Assembly: GCA_000017645.1 (NCBI GenBank)
Contig: CP000781.1
Location: 2,012,001 to 2,076,000, forward strand
Direction of reading: 5' to 3'
Length of the DNA: 64,000 bases
Source of the DNA: Xanthobacter autotrophicus Py2
GTDB lineage: Bacteria; Pseudomonadota; Alphaproteobacteria; Rhizobiales; Xanthobacteraceae
This document shows, piece by piece, positions 44,734 to 57,565 of the stretch (positions within the stretch are counted from its first letter, which is position 1; every line of letters starts with the position of its first letter). The position numbers were made by a program, and so were the translations under genes. The notes below the pieces were generated by a model that was not told where the DNA came from, made no database searches, and worked only from the letters and a program-made list of their open reading frames with translations.

Positions 44734-45336
44734 ATGTGGATCCTCGGCCTCACCGGTTCCATCGGCATGGGCAAGTCGGCCACGGCGGGCCTGTTCCGCG
44801 CCATGGGGGTGCCGGTGCATGACGCAGATGCCTCCGTGCATGCACTCTATCGTGGACGGGCGGTGGCTCCGGTGGAGGCGGCCTTTCCCGGCGTGACGCG
44901 GGACGGCGCCATCGACCGGGCCGCACTCGGCGCCCGCGTGCTGGCAGATCCCGAGGCCATGAAGCGGCTGGAAGCCATCGTCCATCCCCTGGTCCGCGCC
45001 GAGGAGGAGGCTTTCCTCGCGAAGGCCCGGACCGCGGGGGCGCGGCTGGTGGTGCTGGATATCCCGCTGCTGTTCGAAACCGGAGGTCGCGGGCGCGTGG
45101 ATGCGGTGGCTGTGGTCAGCGCGTCGAAAGCTGTGCAGCGCGCCCGCGTGCTGGCGCGGCCCGGCATGACGGACGAAAAATTCGAGACCATTGTGGCCAA
45201 GCAGATGCCGGACGCGGAAAAGCGTCGCCGCGCCCATTTCGTCATCGACACCGGCCGGGGCTTTCCGGCGGCAGCCCATCAGGTGGCCGGCATCGTTCGG
45301 GCGCTGTCGGGTCCGGGGCGCCGGGCAGCCTGCTGA
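44734..45336 (+). CDS. coaE: Dephospho-CoA kinase
   Basis: This 200-residue kinase phosphorylates dephospho-CoA, the last step of CoA synthesis. The P-loop [16 protein letters not shown] and [12 protein letters not shown] are at the N-terminus; [17 protein letters not shown] and the LID region [27 protein letters not shown] follow. It lies between aroE and dnaQ on the same strand. Confidence 0.96.
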   Translation: MWILGLTGSIGMGKSATAGLFRAMGVPVHDADASVHALYRGRAVAPVEAAFPGVTRDGAIDRAALGARVLADPEAMKRLEAIVHPLVRAEEEAFLAKARTAGARLVVLDIPLLFETGGRGRVDAVAVVSASKAVQRARVLARPGMTDEKFETIVAKQMPDAEKRRRAHFVIDTGRGFPAAAHQVAGIVRALSGPGRRAAC

Positions 45337-45348
45337 GGGAGAAGACCC

Positions 45349-46071
45349 ATGCGCGAGATCGTGCTCGACACCGAGACCACCGGCCTTGAAGCCTATGGCG
45401 GCGACCGCCTCGTGGAGATCGGCTGCGTGGAGATGGTCAACCGCATTCTCACCGGCACGGTGTTCCACGTCTATATCAACCCCGAGCGCGACATGCCGGT
45501 GGAGGCGTTCAACGTCCATGGCCTGTCAGCCGAATTCTTGTCCGACAAGCCGAAATTCAAGGACGTTGCCGACGAATTCCTGAATTTCATCGCCGAAGAT
45601 ACTTTGGTGATCCACAATGCGGCGTTCGATATCGGCTTCCTGAATGCGGAGCTGGAGCGCCTCGGCCGCCCCACCATCGCCCGTGACCGGGTGGTGGACA
45701 CCCTTGCGCTGGCGCGACGCAAGCATCCCGGCGGCGGCAACCGCCTCGACGATCTGATGAACCGCTACGGCATCGACAGCTCACGCCGCGTGAAGCACGG
45801 GGCGTTGCTGGATGCCGAGCTTCTGGCCGAGGTCTATGGCGAGCTGCTCGGCGGCAAGCAGGCCAGCCTCATCGGCCTAGTGGAGGACACGAGCGAGGCG
45901 CCCCGTCTTGTGGTCGCCGCAGCCGCGGCCCATCCCCGCCCCGTCCCACTCGCCCCGCGCCTGACTGCTGCCGAAGCGGAAGCCCATGCGGCCTTCATCG
46001 CCAGCATGGGCGAGAAGGCGCTCTGGCTGAAATATGCCGACGTGCCCGAGGCGGATAAGACGGGCAGCTGA
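45349..46071 (+). CDS. dnaQ: DNA polymerase III epsilon subunit (proofreading exonuclease)
   Basis: This 240-residue 3'-5' exonuclease proofreads for the replicative polymerase. DEDDh motifs are visible: LDTETTGLEAYGGDR, VIHNAAFDIGFLNAEL and HGALLDAELLAEVY. The C-terminal segment after about residue 180 should bind the alpha subunit and ends in GEKALWLKYADVPE. A bidirectional hairpin terminator follows. Confidence 0.95.
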   Translation: MREIVLDTETTGLEAYGGDRLVEIGCVEMVNRILTGTVFHVYINPERDMPVEAFNVHGLSAEFLSDKPKFKDVADEFLNFIAEDTLVIHNAAFDIGFLNAELERLGRPTIARDRVVDTLALARRKHPGGGNRLDDLMNRYGIDSSRRVKHGALLDAELLAEVYGELLGGKQASLIGLVEDTSEAPRLVVAAAAAHPRPVPLAPRLTAAEAEAHAAFIASMGEKALWLKYADVPEADKTGS

Positions 46072-46185
46072 GTGGGCTGGAACTACTCGTTTTGCGGTTT
46101 TACAACTTTAAATCAACCAAAGGTTGATCGATTGGGAAGGCCGTGGACGGCAAAATGGCCAACGGTTCGATCCATTCTTCATCTG

Positions 46186-46213
46186 CAGAAAACCTCCCGT
46201 AGGAGGCTTTCTG
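46186..46213. terminator. Bidirectional terminator between dnaQ and yyaL-like gene
   Basis: CAGAAA and TTTCTG form an outer stem around CCTCC-cgta-GGAGG. The hairpin has T tracts readable from either strand and sits between two convergent genes. Confidence 0.65.
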
Positions 46214-46260
46214 ACGCGATCTGAAGATGGGTCGCTCCCGCCGCCCGGAAAAACTTCCCC

Positions 46261-48270
<2,010 letters not shown>

Positions 48271-48405
48271 GATCTGAAAATCCCTCGGCTGACGCCGGCT
48301 TTGGTGGCAATGGAGATGGCGACGAAAAATTCAGGCAATGAAGGACGCATGGTCCGCCATCTGCCGATGCCGTGCAAATCCGTCGCCAGTTTGGGAAACG
48401 ACGCC

Positions 48406-49701
48406 ATGACCGACACCCTCTTCGCCCTCTCGTCGGGCCGCCTGCCGGCCGGCGTGGCGGTGCTGCGCATCAGCGGTCCCGAGGCGGCGGCGGCCGTATT
48501 GGCCCTGTGTGGCGTGCTGCCCCCGCCCCGCGTCGCCCGCTACGGCGCGCTCAGCGATCCACGGACCGGAGAGACGCTGGACCGCGGCCTCATCCTGTTC
48601 TTCCCCGGCCCCGCCAGCGCCACGGGGGAGGATGTGGCCGAGCTTCATCTCCATGGCGGGCGCGCCGTGGTGGCGGCGGTGCTGCGGGCCTTGTCCGCCC
48701 TGCCCGGCCTGCGCCCGGCCGAGGCCGGCGAATTCACCCGTAGAGCCCATGCCAACGGCAAGCTGGACCTGGCGGAGGTGGAGGGCCTGGCCGATCTCGT
48801 CGCTGCGGAGAGCGAGGCGCAGCGCAAGCAGGCCTTGGCGCTGGCCTCCGGCGCCCTCTCCCGTCGGGTGGAGGAGTGGCGCGTGGGGCTGGTCTCTGCC
48901 CTTGCCTTGATCGAGGCCGGCATCGATTTCTCGGACGAGAGCGACGTGTCGGGAGAGGTGACGATGGATGCCGTCGCCCGCCTCGCCAGGCTGAAGGAGG
49001 AATTGCTTGCCGCTCTCACCGACGCGGCGCGGGGCGAGCGGGTGCGGGACGGTCTGGTGGTGGCCATTTCCGGCCCGCCCAATGCCGGAAAATCCACCCT
49101 CTTGAACCGCCTTGCCGGGCGCGAGGCGGCCATCGTCTCCGCCCTTCCCGGCACCACCCGCGACGTGCTGGAGGTGCATCTGGAACTGGCCGGGCAGGCC
49201 GTGACCCTGCTGGACACCGCCGGCCTGCGTGAGACCTCCGACCTTGTGGAAGCCGAAGGCGTGCGTCGCGCCCTGGCGCGGGCGGAAGGTGCGGACGTGG
49301 TGCTCTGGCTCTGCGATACCGGCTCGCAGCCGCCCCCTGCCCTCGCCCACGCCGTGAAGGTGCGCACCAAGATCGACCGGGATGCCGCCATTCCCTTAGG
49401 CTGGATCGGCATTTCCGCTGCCTCTGGAGCGGGCGTGGACACCCTCGTCAGCCGGCTGGAACAGGAGGCGGACCGCCTCGGGGGGCGCGAGCCGGCGCTC
49501 ATTACCCGCGAACGGCAGCGGCGGGCGCTGGAGGTGGCCACGCTGCATCTGGAGCGGGCGCTGGGCGACTTCGGCGGCCATGAGGAATTGCGGGCCGAGG
49601 ACGTGCGCCTCGCGGTGCGGGCTCTGGACCAGCTCATCGGGCGGGTGGATGTGGAGGATGTGCTGGACGCCCTGTTCAGTACCTTCTGCATCGGCAAATA
49701 G
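48406..49701 (+). CDS. mnmE: tRNA modification GTPase MnmE
   Basis: This 431-residue GTPase works with MnmG to modify the wobble uridine of tRNAs. The N-terminal folate-binding domain (TDTLFALSSGRLPAGVAVLRISGP) precedes a helical region into which the G domain is inserted, with GPPNAGKSTLLNRL, LPGTTRD and DTAGLRE. The C-terminal catalytic FCIGK is present. The ATG at 48406 fits the conserved start. It precedes a parS site and mnmG. Confidence 0.96.
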   Translation: MTDTLFALSSGRLPAGVAVLRISGPEAAAAVLALCGVLPPPRVARYGALSDPRTGETLDRGLILFFPGPASATGEDVAELHLHGGRAVVAAVLRALSALPGLRPAEAGEFTRRAHANGKLDLAEVEGLADLVAAESEAQRKQALALASGALSRRVEEWRVGLVSALALIEAGIDFSDESDVSGEVTMDAVARLARLKEELLAALTDAARGERVRDGLVVAISGPPNAGKSTLLNRLAGREAAIVSALPGTTRDVLEVHLELAGQAVTLLDTAGLRETSDLVEAEGVRRALARAEGADVVLWLCDTGSQPPPALAHAVKVRTKIDRDAAIPLGWIGISAASGAGVDTLVSRLEQEADRLGGREPALITRERQRRALEVATLHLERALGDFGGHEELRAEDVRLAVRALDQLIGRVDVEDVLDALFSTFCIGK

Positions 49702-49722
49702 GCGCCACCCGCGCCCGCAGGA

Positions 49723-49738
49723 TGTTTCACGTGAAACA
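49723..49738. other. parS site 1 (perfect)
   Basis: TGTTTCACGTGAAACA is an exact match to the 16-bp palindromic ParB-binding consensus. It lies between mnmE and mnmG, 3.6 kb from parB and about 7.6 kb from oriC. ParB nucleates here to segregate the origin. Confidence 0.95.
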
Positions 49739-49815
49739 TCGCCGGCTGCGGCCTTGACGGCGCCGGAAAGAGGGCGTTTCCAGAAGGGGCGGCACGGACC
49801 GCCTTTCTGCCCCGG

Positions 49816-51696
<1,881 letters not shown>

Positions 51697-51748
51697 TGGC
51701 GTGCCTGTGGATCATGGGGATGATGGCCCTGCCGGAGCGAGGGACCCG

Positions 51749-52486
51749 ATGAAGGGCGGCAAGCGGGAGAACGGTAGCGCCGGACGCGAGGCCATCGCGG
51801 CGGTGGTTTCACGTGAAACACTGGGCCGGCTCACCACCATCGCCGATCTGCTGGTGAAGTGGCAGAAGACCATCAATCTCGTCGCCCCTGCCACCCTGCC
51901 CGACCTGTGGGCGCGGCACGTGGGTGATTCGCTCCAGCTCGTTCACCATGTGCCGCAGACCCCCTTGCGCTGGGTGGATCTGGGGTCCGGCGGCGGTTTT
52001 CCCGGCCTTGTGGTGGCTGCTGTGCTGGCGGAGCGCGACGGCGCCCACATGCATCTTGTGGAAAGCGATACCCGCAAGGCCGCCTTCCTGCGGGAGGCGG
52101 CCCGGCTGGCGCAACTGCCTGTCACCGTTCACGCCGCGCGCATCGAGCAGGTGGCGCAAGCGCTGGCACCGGGGACCCATGTGGTCTCCGCCCGCGCCCT
52201 GGCGCCTTTGCCGAAGCTGCTGGATCTGGCCGCGCCCTTCCTCGCCGCAGGGGCCATTGGCCTATTTCCCAAGGGCCGGGATGCGGAACGCGAATTGACC
52301 GATGCGGCAAGAAGCTGGACACTCGACTGTGACCTGCGCCCCAGTACGAGCGATCCCGAAGGCCGGATCCTCCTGGTAAGGGGTGCCAGGCGCGGGACCG
52401 ACACCATCGAACCCCAGTCCGGCGCGCGCTCCCCTGGGGAGCCGGACGCCGGTGGCGGGCCGCCCGAAGCGACGCGTCGAGGATGA
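51749..52486 (+). CDS. rsmG: 16S rRNA (guanine527-N7)-methyltransferase RsmG (GidB)
   Basis: This 245-residue SAM-dependent enzyme methylates G527 of 16S rRNA. Its SAM loop is [19 protein letters not shown], with [13 protein letters not shown] and [12 protein letters not shown] downstream. The ATG at 51749 has GGAGCGAGGG upstream. The VSRET codons carry a parS site. The C-terminal 20 residues are low-complexity ([14 protein letters not shown]) and extend beyond the usual family end. parA starts 8 bp later. Confidence 0.94.
   Translation: MKGGKRENGSAGREAIAAVVSRETLGRLTTIADLLVKWQKTINLVAPATLPDLWARHVGDSLQLVHHVPQTPLRWVDLGSGGGFPGLVVAAVLAERDGAHMHLVESDTRKAAFLREAARLAQLPVTVHAARIEQVAQALAPGTHVVSARALAPLPKLLDLAAPFLAAGAIGLFPKGRDAERELTDAARSWTLDCDLRPSTSDPEGRILLVRGARRGTDTIEPQSGARSPGEPDAGGGPPEATRRG
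51805..51820. other. parS site 2 (one mismatch) inside rsmG
   Basis: GGTTTCACGTGAAACA differs from the parS consensus only at its first base. It is embedded in the rsmG codons for VSRET. Placement of parS in this gene is common, and it lies 2.1 kb from site 1. Confidence 0.88.
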
Positions 52487-52493
52487 AGGCGCC

Positions 52494-53342
52494 ATGATCG
52501 ATCAAGAGACCCCGTCCCCCGCTGGTGGCACCCCCGCCGCGCCGCGCGTGCTTGCCCTCGCCAACCAGAAGGGCGGTGTGGGCAAGACCACCACGGCCAT
52601 CAATCTGGGCACGGCGCTCGCCGCCATCGGCGAGACGGTGCTGGTGGTGGATCTCGACCCGCAGGGCAATGCCTCCACGGGCCTCGGCATCGAGCGGCGC
52701 GCGCGCAATCTCTCCACCTATGACGTGCTGACCGGCGAGGCCAGCATGCGCGAGACGGTGATGGAAACCGGCGTGCCGCAGCTTTATGTGGCGCCCTCCA
52801 CCCTCGACCTGTCGGGCCTGGAATTGGAGATCGCGGCCGAGCGCGACCGCGCCTTCCGCCTGCGCAGCGCGCTCAAGGCGCTGGCGGCGGACAGCCTGGC
52901 GCCCCGCTTCACCTATGTGCTGGTGGACTGCCCGCCCTCGCTCTCCCTGCTCACGGTGAACGCCATGGCGGCGGCCGACGCCATCGTGGTGCCGCTGCAG
53001 TGCGAGTTCTTCGCTCTGGAGGGCCTGTCGCAACTGCTGAAGACGGTGGAGCAGGTGCGGGTCAGCCTCAATCCGGCGCTCACCATCCACGGCATCGTGC
53101 TGACCATGTATGACGGCCGCAACAACCTGTCCGAGCAGGTGGTGCAGGACGTTCGGCAATTCATGGGCGACAAGGTCTATGAGACGGTGATTCCGCGCAA
53201 CGTGCGGGTGTCGGAGGCGCCGTCCTATGGCAAGCCGGTGCTGCTCTACGATCTCAAGTGTGTGGGATCACAGGCTTATCTGCGCCTCGCCTCGGAAGTG
53301 ATCCAGCGCGAGCGCGCGGCGCGGGCGGATGCGGCGGCCTGA
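52494..53342 (+). CDS. parA: Chromosome partitioning ATPase ParA
   Basis: This 282-residue ATPase positions ParB-parS complexes during chromosome segregation. The deviant Walker A loop LANQKGGVGKTTTAINLG is near residue 25, with VDLDPQGNASTGLG and VLVDCPPSLSLLTVNAM following. It follows rsmG after 7 bp and precedes parB by 26 bp; the rsmG-parA-parB order is typical near origins. Confidence 0.97.
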   Translation: MIDQETPSPAGGTPAAPRVLALANQKGGVGKTTTAINLGTALAAIGETVLVVDLDPQGNASTGLGIERRARNLSTYDVLTGEASMRETVMETGVPQLYVAPSTLDLSGLELEIAAERDRAFRLRSALKALAADSLAPRFTYVLVDCPPSLSLLTVNAMAAADAIVVPLQCEFFALEGLSQLLKTVEQVRVSLNPALTIHGIVLTMYDGRNNLSEQVVQDVRQFMGDKVYETVIPRNVRVSEAPSYGKPVLLYDLKCVGSQAYLRLASEVIQRERAARADAAA

Positions 53343-53368
53343 TAGCGGACAAGGGACGGAACACGGTC

Positions 53369-54286
53369 ATGGCGGATGAACAGCGCTCGCGGCTCGGCCG
53401 CGGACTTGCGGCGCTCATCGGGGAGATGGAGCCTCAGGCGGCACCGGCGGCGCGATCGGGGGCAGGGCGCGGCGGGCCGCGCCGCGTGCCCATCGAGCAT
53501 GTGCGGCCCAATCCGCGCAACCCGCGCCGCACCTTCCTGGAAGAGGGGCTGGACGATCTCACCGCCTCGATCCGCGAGAAGGGCATTATCCAGCCCATCG
53601 TGGTGCGCCAGCTGAACGGCAGCGACAGCTTCGAGATCGTCGCCGGCGAGCGGCGCTGGCGCGCAGCCCAGCGCGCGGCGCTGCACGAGGTGCCGGTGGT
53701 GGTGCTGGAACTGTCCGACCGGGAGGCGCTGGAAGTCGCCATCATCGAGAATGTGCAGCGCGCCGACCTCAACCCGGTGGAAGAGGCCCAGGGCTACGAA
53801 TCCCTCATGGGGGAATTCGACTATAATCAGAATGATTTGGCTCGCATCATCGGCAAGAGCCGCAGCCATATCGCCAATACCCTGCGCCTGCTGAAGTTGC
53901 CGGCGGGGGTGAAGACCTATCTCGCCGATGGCCGCCTGAGCGCCGGCCATGCCCGAGCGCTGCTCGCCTGCGCCGATCCTGAGCGCATGGCGAAGGATGT
54001 GGTGGAGAAGGGGCTCACCGTGCGCGACGTGGAGGCCTTGTCCAAGGCCCGCACCGCGCTTACCGCGGCGCCGGCGAAGGGCCAGGCGGCGCCGGCCGGG
54101 AAAGCGAGCAAGGGCGGCGCGCCGGAGCGTAAGAGTGCGGACAGCCGTGCGCTGGAAAAGCGCCTCTCAGACGCGCTCGGTCTCAGCGTGGGGATCGAGG
54201 GCAAGGGCGAGGCGGGCGAATTGCGTATCCGCTACAAGAGCCTCGATCAACTCGACGAAGTCTGTCGACGCCTCGGGCTCGACTGA
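53369..54286 (+). CDS. parB: Chromosome partitioning protein ParB
   Basis: This 305-residue CTP-dependent DNA clamp loads at parS. The N-terminal LGRGLAALIGE binds ParA, VPIEHVRPNPRNPRRTF begins the CTP-binding domain with GERRWRAAQRA, and the helix-turn-helix is FDYNQNDLARIIGKSRSHIANTLRLLKLP. The C-terminal dimer domain is ELRIRYKSLDQLDEVCRRL. A strong terminator follows the gene. Confidence 0.97.
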   Translation: MADEQRSRLGRGLAALIGEMEPQAAPAARSGAGRGGPRRVPIEHVRPNPRNPRRTFLEEGLDDLTASIREKGIIQPIVVRQLNGSDSFEIVAGERRWRAAQRAALHEVPVVVLELSDREALEVAIIENVQRADLNPVEEAQGYESLMGEFDYNQNDLARIIGKSRSHIANTLRLLKLPAGVKTYLADGRLSAGHARALLACADPERMAKDVVEKGLTVRDVEALSKARTALTAAPAKGQAAPAGKASKGGAPERKSADSRALEKRLSDALGLSVGIEGKGEAGELRIRYKSLDQLDEVCRRLGLD

Positions 54287-54343
54287 GTTTTTCACTCGAA
54301 TATAGAAATGGGACAGCAAAAAGGTGCTGTCCGCCAGTAAAGG

Positions 54344-54379
54344 GCCGCGCCGGGATGACCCCGGGCGCGGCCGCTTTTT
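54344..54379. terminator. Strong terminator between parB and mucR
   Basis: GCCGCGCCGGG pairs with CCCGGGCGCGGC (one bulge) around a short loop and is followed by CGC and TTTTT on the plus strand. The genes converge here, so it may serve both, though the T run favours parB. Confidence 0.8.
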
Positions 54380-54382
54380 GGA

Positions 54383-54850
54383 TCAGGCCGCGGCCTTGGC
54401 GCGGCGGGCGGGCTTCTTGGCCGGGGCGACGGGCGCCTTCTTGCGGGTCTGGCCGAGGCCCATGTTCTTGGCCAGCTCGGAGCGGGCGGCAGCATAGGCC
54501 GGGGCCACCATGGGATAGTCCTTCGGCAGGCCCCACTTCTCGCGGTAGACTTCGGGGGTCATGCCGTAGCTGGTGCGCAGGTGGCGCTTCAGCGACTTGA
54601 ACTTCTTCCCGTCTTCCAGGCAGACGATGTATTCGGGGGTCACCGACTTCTTCACCGGCACGGCGGGCTTCTGCTCTTCCACCACGGGCGCGGCCGGGGT
54701 GCCGAGCTGGCCAAGGGCGCGGTAGACGGATTCGATGAGAGCCGGCAGCTCGGTCGCCGAAACACTGTTGTTGCTCACATAGGCGGCGACAATTTCAGTG
54801 GCGAAGTCGATATAGCTCGGCGATGTGGAATTGGAGTCGGAGTCGCTCAC
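54383..54850 (-). CDS. mucR: MucR/Ros-family zinc-finger transcription regulator
   Basis: This 155-residue DNA-binding protein has an N-terminal oligomerisation region ([34 protein letters not shown]) and the Ros/MucR domain [41 protein letters not shown]. Where eukaryotic and Ros fingers have a second cysteine, this one has Asp (CLED). The C-terminal tail is lysine/alanine-rich. MucR proteins silence AT-rich targets and repress their own genes. The start is GTG 54850. Confidence 0.92.
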   Translation of the reverse strand: MSDSDSNSTSPSYIDFATEIVAAYVSNNSVSATELPALIESVYRALGQLGTPAAPVVEEQKPAVPVKKSVTPEYIVCLEDGKKFKSLKRHLRTSYGMTPEVYREKWGLPKDYPMVAPAYAAARSELAKNMGLGQTRKKAPVAPAKKPARRAKAAA

Positions 54851-54911
54851 GGGGTAGTCCCTTTCTGTTTGTTCGTGGCGATGGGCGTTGCGGGAGCGCC
54901 GGCCTCGGGTC

Positions 54912-54958
54912 AGAGCGCGATCCGATCAGAGCTTCTTGATCTGATCGGATCGCGCTCC
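54912..54958. repeat. Long palindrome upstream of mucR
   Basis: GAGCGCGATCCGATCAG (54913-54929) and CTGATCGGATCGCGCTC (54941-54957) are perfectly complementary; one more A-T pair extends them to 18 bp around a 9-nt loop. It lies 63 bp upstream of the mucR start. Similar GAGCGCGATCC-type palindromes are dispersed between genes in Hyphomicrobiales, so it is probably a repeat family rather than a unique operator. Confidence 0.65.
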
Positions 54959-55633
54959 AACTTAAGAAGCGAGAACGCGTTCTCCGGCCCGCCTGCGGTG
55001 CAAGCGGATCGGTGCGTGCTCGAGCACCACATCGGCTTCTGAACTTTTCGCAAATAATCTATAGCACCAGCCGGAAGAAATACAATCCTGCCCGTGAAAA
55101 CTCTTGAAGATCGAGCAATAATGCGGGTTTGCGCGTGCCATCGGGCGTCACGAGAGGCACGGAAAGGCCGCATTTGATCCTTGTGACATCAGCGAATCGC
55201 GCCCTTCTCAGTTGAAAACATCGGGGCGGGGAAGTGTTGGCGTCCGGCAGCGGCGTCGCGCGTTGGAGCGGCCGCTCGCGAGATGGTGCTCAGGCCTTCC
55301 ATACGGCGCTTCTTCTTGTTTCCTGTAAGGAAGTACAGAGCCTGACGGTACGCAACTTTCGGTCGCAATGCCATGTGGGCAAGCCTTCATGCGGGCATGA
55401 CATGCCGAGATCCGGCCGTAAAGAAGAGGCGCCCAAGGCAAAGCTGTGGACCACGCATTGCGTGATGCCTGTGCGGTACAGGTCTGCATGCCGCGTTGCA
55501 CTGGTGCATACCCGCGCGCCGCCTGACCTCATCGGCGGCCGTGTTGGCCTTCGGCTGCGCCTCGGCATATTTCCGGTCTTGTGGCGGCACAGGCGCGGCA
55601 GGGGCGGGGATATGTTCCGGCGCTGCGGAAGCA

Positions 55634-55685
55634 CTTATACCATCGGTTGCGGTGTTCGACCGATGACGTGCGTTTCGCTCCATCG
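55634..55685. repeat. Dispersed hairpin repeat, copy 2 (CATCGG-N13-CCGATG)
   Basis: CTTATACCATCGG is identical to the head of the copy at 21732. The 13-bp spacer again ends TTCGA and is followed by CCGATG (stem 55641-55665). The tail ends TTTCGCTC versus GTCCGCTC in copy 1. It sits in the gene-poor region upstream of recR. Confidence 0.6.
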
Positions 55686-55847
55686 TCGAGCGGCCGGGGC
55701 CGTGCCGCAAGCGGTCCCGCCCGGCCGGCCTGTGTCGTCGTGTCTTTGTTCGGGGCGCGCCAAGTCTGTAGTAGACCGGCGCCAGCAACTTGTCGCAAGA
55801 GAGCGGTCGGCCGCCCTATTGCGATCCGAACTGTTCCAGGAGACCTC

Positions 55848-56453
55848 ATGCCCCGCGCCGTCGCCGGCCCCGAGATCGAGCGCCTGATCCAGCTCATCGC
55901 CCGCCTTCCGGGGCTGGGGCCGCGCTCGGCGCGCCGGGTGGCGCTGCACCTCATCAAGAAGCGCGAGGCGCTGATGGCGCCGCTGGCCGCCGCCATGACC
56001 GACGCGCTGGGCAAGATCGTGGAATGCCGGCGTTGCGGCAATGTGGACGTGTGCGACCCCTGCACCATCTGCACGGACACGTCGCGCGACCGGCGTACCT
56101 TGGTGGTGGTGGCGGACGTGGGCGACCTGTGGGCGCTGGAACGGGCGGGCGTGCTGAACGCCCCCTATCACGTGCTCGGTGGCGTGCTCTCGCCCCTCGA
56201 CGGGGTGGGGCCGGAGGATCTCAACCTAGCGAAACTGGTCACGCGGGTGCATGAGGACGAGGTCGGCGAGGTCATCCTCGCCCTCGGCGCCACCGTGGAC
56301 GGGCAGACCACAGCCCATTACATCACCGATCTGCTGCGGGAGGCCCATGTGCGGGTCACCCGTCTCGCGCAGGGCGTGCCGGTGGGCGGCGAGCTCGATT
56401 ATCTGGACGAGGGCACCCTGTCCGCCGCCATCCGCGCCCGCACGCAGATGTGA
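55848..56453 (+). CDS. recR: Recombination mediator protein RecR
   Basis: This 201-residue protein works with RecF/RecO to load RecA at gaps. It contains the helix-hairpin-helix [18 protein letters not shown], the zinc motif [16 protein letters not shown] and a Toprim domain ([17 protein letters not shown]). The ATG at 55848 has AGGAGA upstream. It lacks the usual dnaX-ybaB partners upstream; a gene-poor stretch is there instead. Confidence 0.95.
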   Translation: MPRAVAGPEIERLIQLIARLPGLGPRSARRVALHLIKKREALMAPLAAAMTDALGKIVECRRCGNVDVCDPCTICTDTSRDRRTLVVVADVGDLWALERAGVLNAPYHVLGGVLSPLDGVGPEDLNLAKLVTRVHEDEVGEVILALGATVDGQTTAHYITDLLREAHVRVTRLAQGVPVGGELDYLDEGTLSAAIRARTQM

Positions 56454-56479
56454 GCGGTGAACCGGCCCCGCAGCCTCTG

Positions 56480-57316
56480 TTACTGAAGCATCCGCTCGAA
56501 ATTGATCACGAACAGCTTCGGGTCGGGCTTCTTGTTCACCTGCACGTTGCTGAGGGTCACCTGGGTATCATAGCCCTGCGGATCGGTGATGATCCATTGC
56601 TTCAGGGCCGAGGTCTTGGCATCGAACAGGATCAGCAGGCGATACGTGCCCATCATGGGCACCTGCTCCTGGATGATCACCGAGATGAATTTGTCGTCCT
56701 GGAACACGCCCGCCACATGCTGGTCGGTGGCAAGGTCGATCCGCTCCGCCAGAAGGAAGCGCAGGGGCGTCTGCGACAGCGGGGTGATGTCCTGGGTGTT
56801 CAGCTTGCGGTCGCGCACCGCCACCGACTGGCCGTTGGCGATCAGCTCCACCGGGCTCGGCGCATCATATTCGAAGCGCACGCGGCCGGGCTTCTGCATG
56901 TAGACATCGCCGGTGCGGCGGGTGCCGTCCGGGTCGATCTGGGTAAAGTTGCCGGTCAGCGACTGGACCGAATTGTAGTAATTGGTGACCCGATCGACGG
57001 TGGCGCGGGGTGCCCGTCCGTCCGGATTGGCGGCGGCCGCCTGGACCTGCGGTCCTGCCGCCTGGGCGACCGTGAAGGAGGGCGCGCCGGGCTTCTGCGG
57101 CGGCAAGGGGGCAGCGTTGGGCGCGCTGTGCCTCTGCTGCGGCTTCATCAGGTCGCCGGGGGGCTGGAGGGTCTGGGCCGAGGCAGCGGTGCCCGACAGC
57201 ACGGCAAGGGTCGCGGCCAAGGTCGCGGCAAGGCATCCGGCGCCGGCGAGGCTGCGCGCGAGCGGCGACAGGCAGCGGCGGACGCGGGACGAGGCGGGTG
57301 GGCGGCTCGGCATCAT
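56480..57316 (-). CDS. lolA: Outer-membrane lipoprotein carrier protein LolA-like
   Basis: This 278-residue periplasmic protein would ferry lipoproteins from the LolCDE complex to the outer membrane. A long signal region (LAGAGCLAATLAATLAVLSGTAASA) is followed by a proline/glutamine-rich linker and the LolA domain: VDRVTNYYNSVQSLTGNFTQIDPDGTRRTGDVYMQKPGRVRFEY through QVTLSNVQVNKKPDPKLFVINF. The linker makes it longer than E. coli LolA. The start at 57316 or 57313 (MMPSRPP) is tentative. It is downstream of ftsK on the same strand. Confidence 0.88.
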   Translation of the reverse strand: MMPSRPPASSRVRRCLSPLARSLAGAGCLAATLAATLAVLSGTAASAQTLQPPGDLMKPQQRHSAPNAAPLPPQKPGAPSFTVAQAAGPQVQAAAANPDGRAPRATVDRVTNYYNSVQSLTGNFTQIDPDGTRRTGDVYMQKPGRVRFEYDAPSPVELIANGQSVAVRDRKLNTQDITPLSQTPLRFLLAERIDLATDQHVAGVFQDDKFISVIIQEQVPMMGTYRLLILFDAKTSALKQWIITDPQGYDTQVTLSNVQVNKKPDPKLFVINFERMLQ

Positions 57317-57565
57317 TGAGGGTCTCTGGCGCGCGGCGTTCGGGACGGGAAGTGCGTAACCCTGGAACTGGTTCCGACCCCGCCCCGGCGCAGGCTGATC
57401 GGAAGTACATAATATCAATATAGACCCTGCCCAAGGCGTATGGCGATCCTGTGGCCTAGCCGTCGGCGAATGGTCTTCTTCTGGCGAATGCCGTTGCAGG
57501 TACCGGGCGCAGGGTGGGGGGATTTATTCCAGCGGCCCCGGTTTTTGACCAGGGCTGGGAGGGTT

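Larger units (their letters stand above)
54851..55847. other. 997-bp region without a convincing gene
   Basis: Between mucR and recR I find no reading frame with a ribosome site, recognisable motif or plausible composition on either strand. The region is AT-richer than its surroundings in 55040-55220. It contains a long perfect palindrome (54913-54957) and a dispersed hairpin repeat (55634-55685). It may hold the mucR regulatory region and one or more small RNAs. No tRNA or SRP-RNA signature was seen. Confidence 0.6.

Noticed and set aside
55234..55887. 217-codon plus-strand frame in the gene-poor region, running into recR
   Set aside because: No ribosome site, mixed composition, no recognisable motif, and it overlaps the true recR start out of frame.
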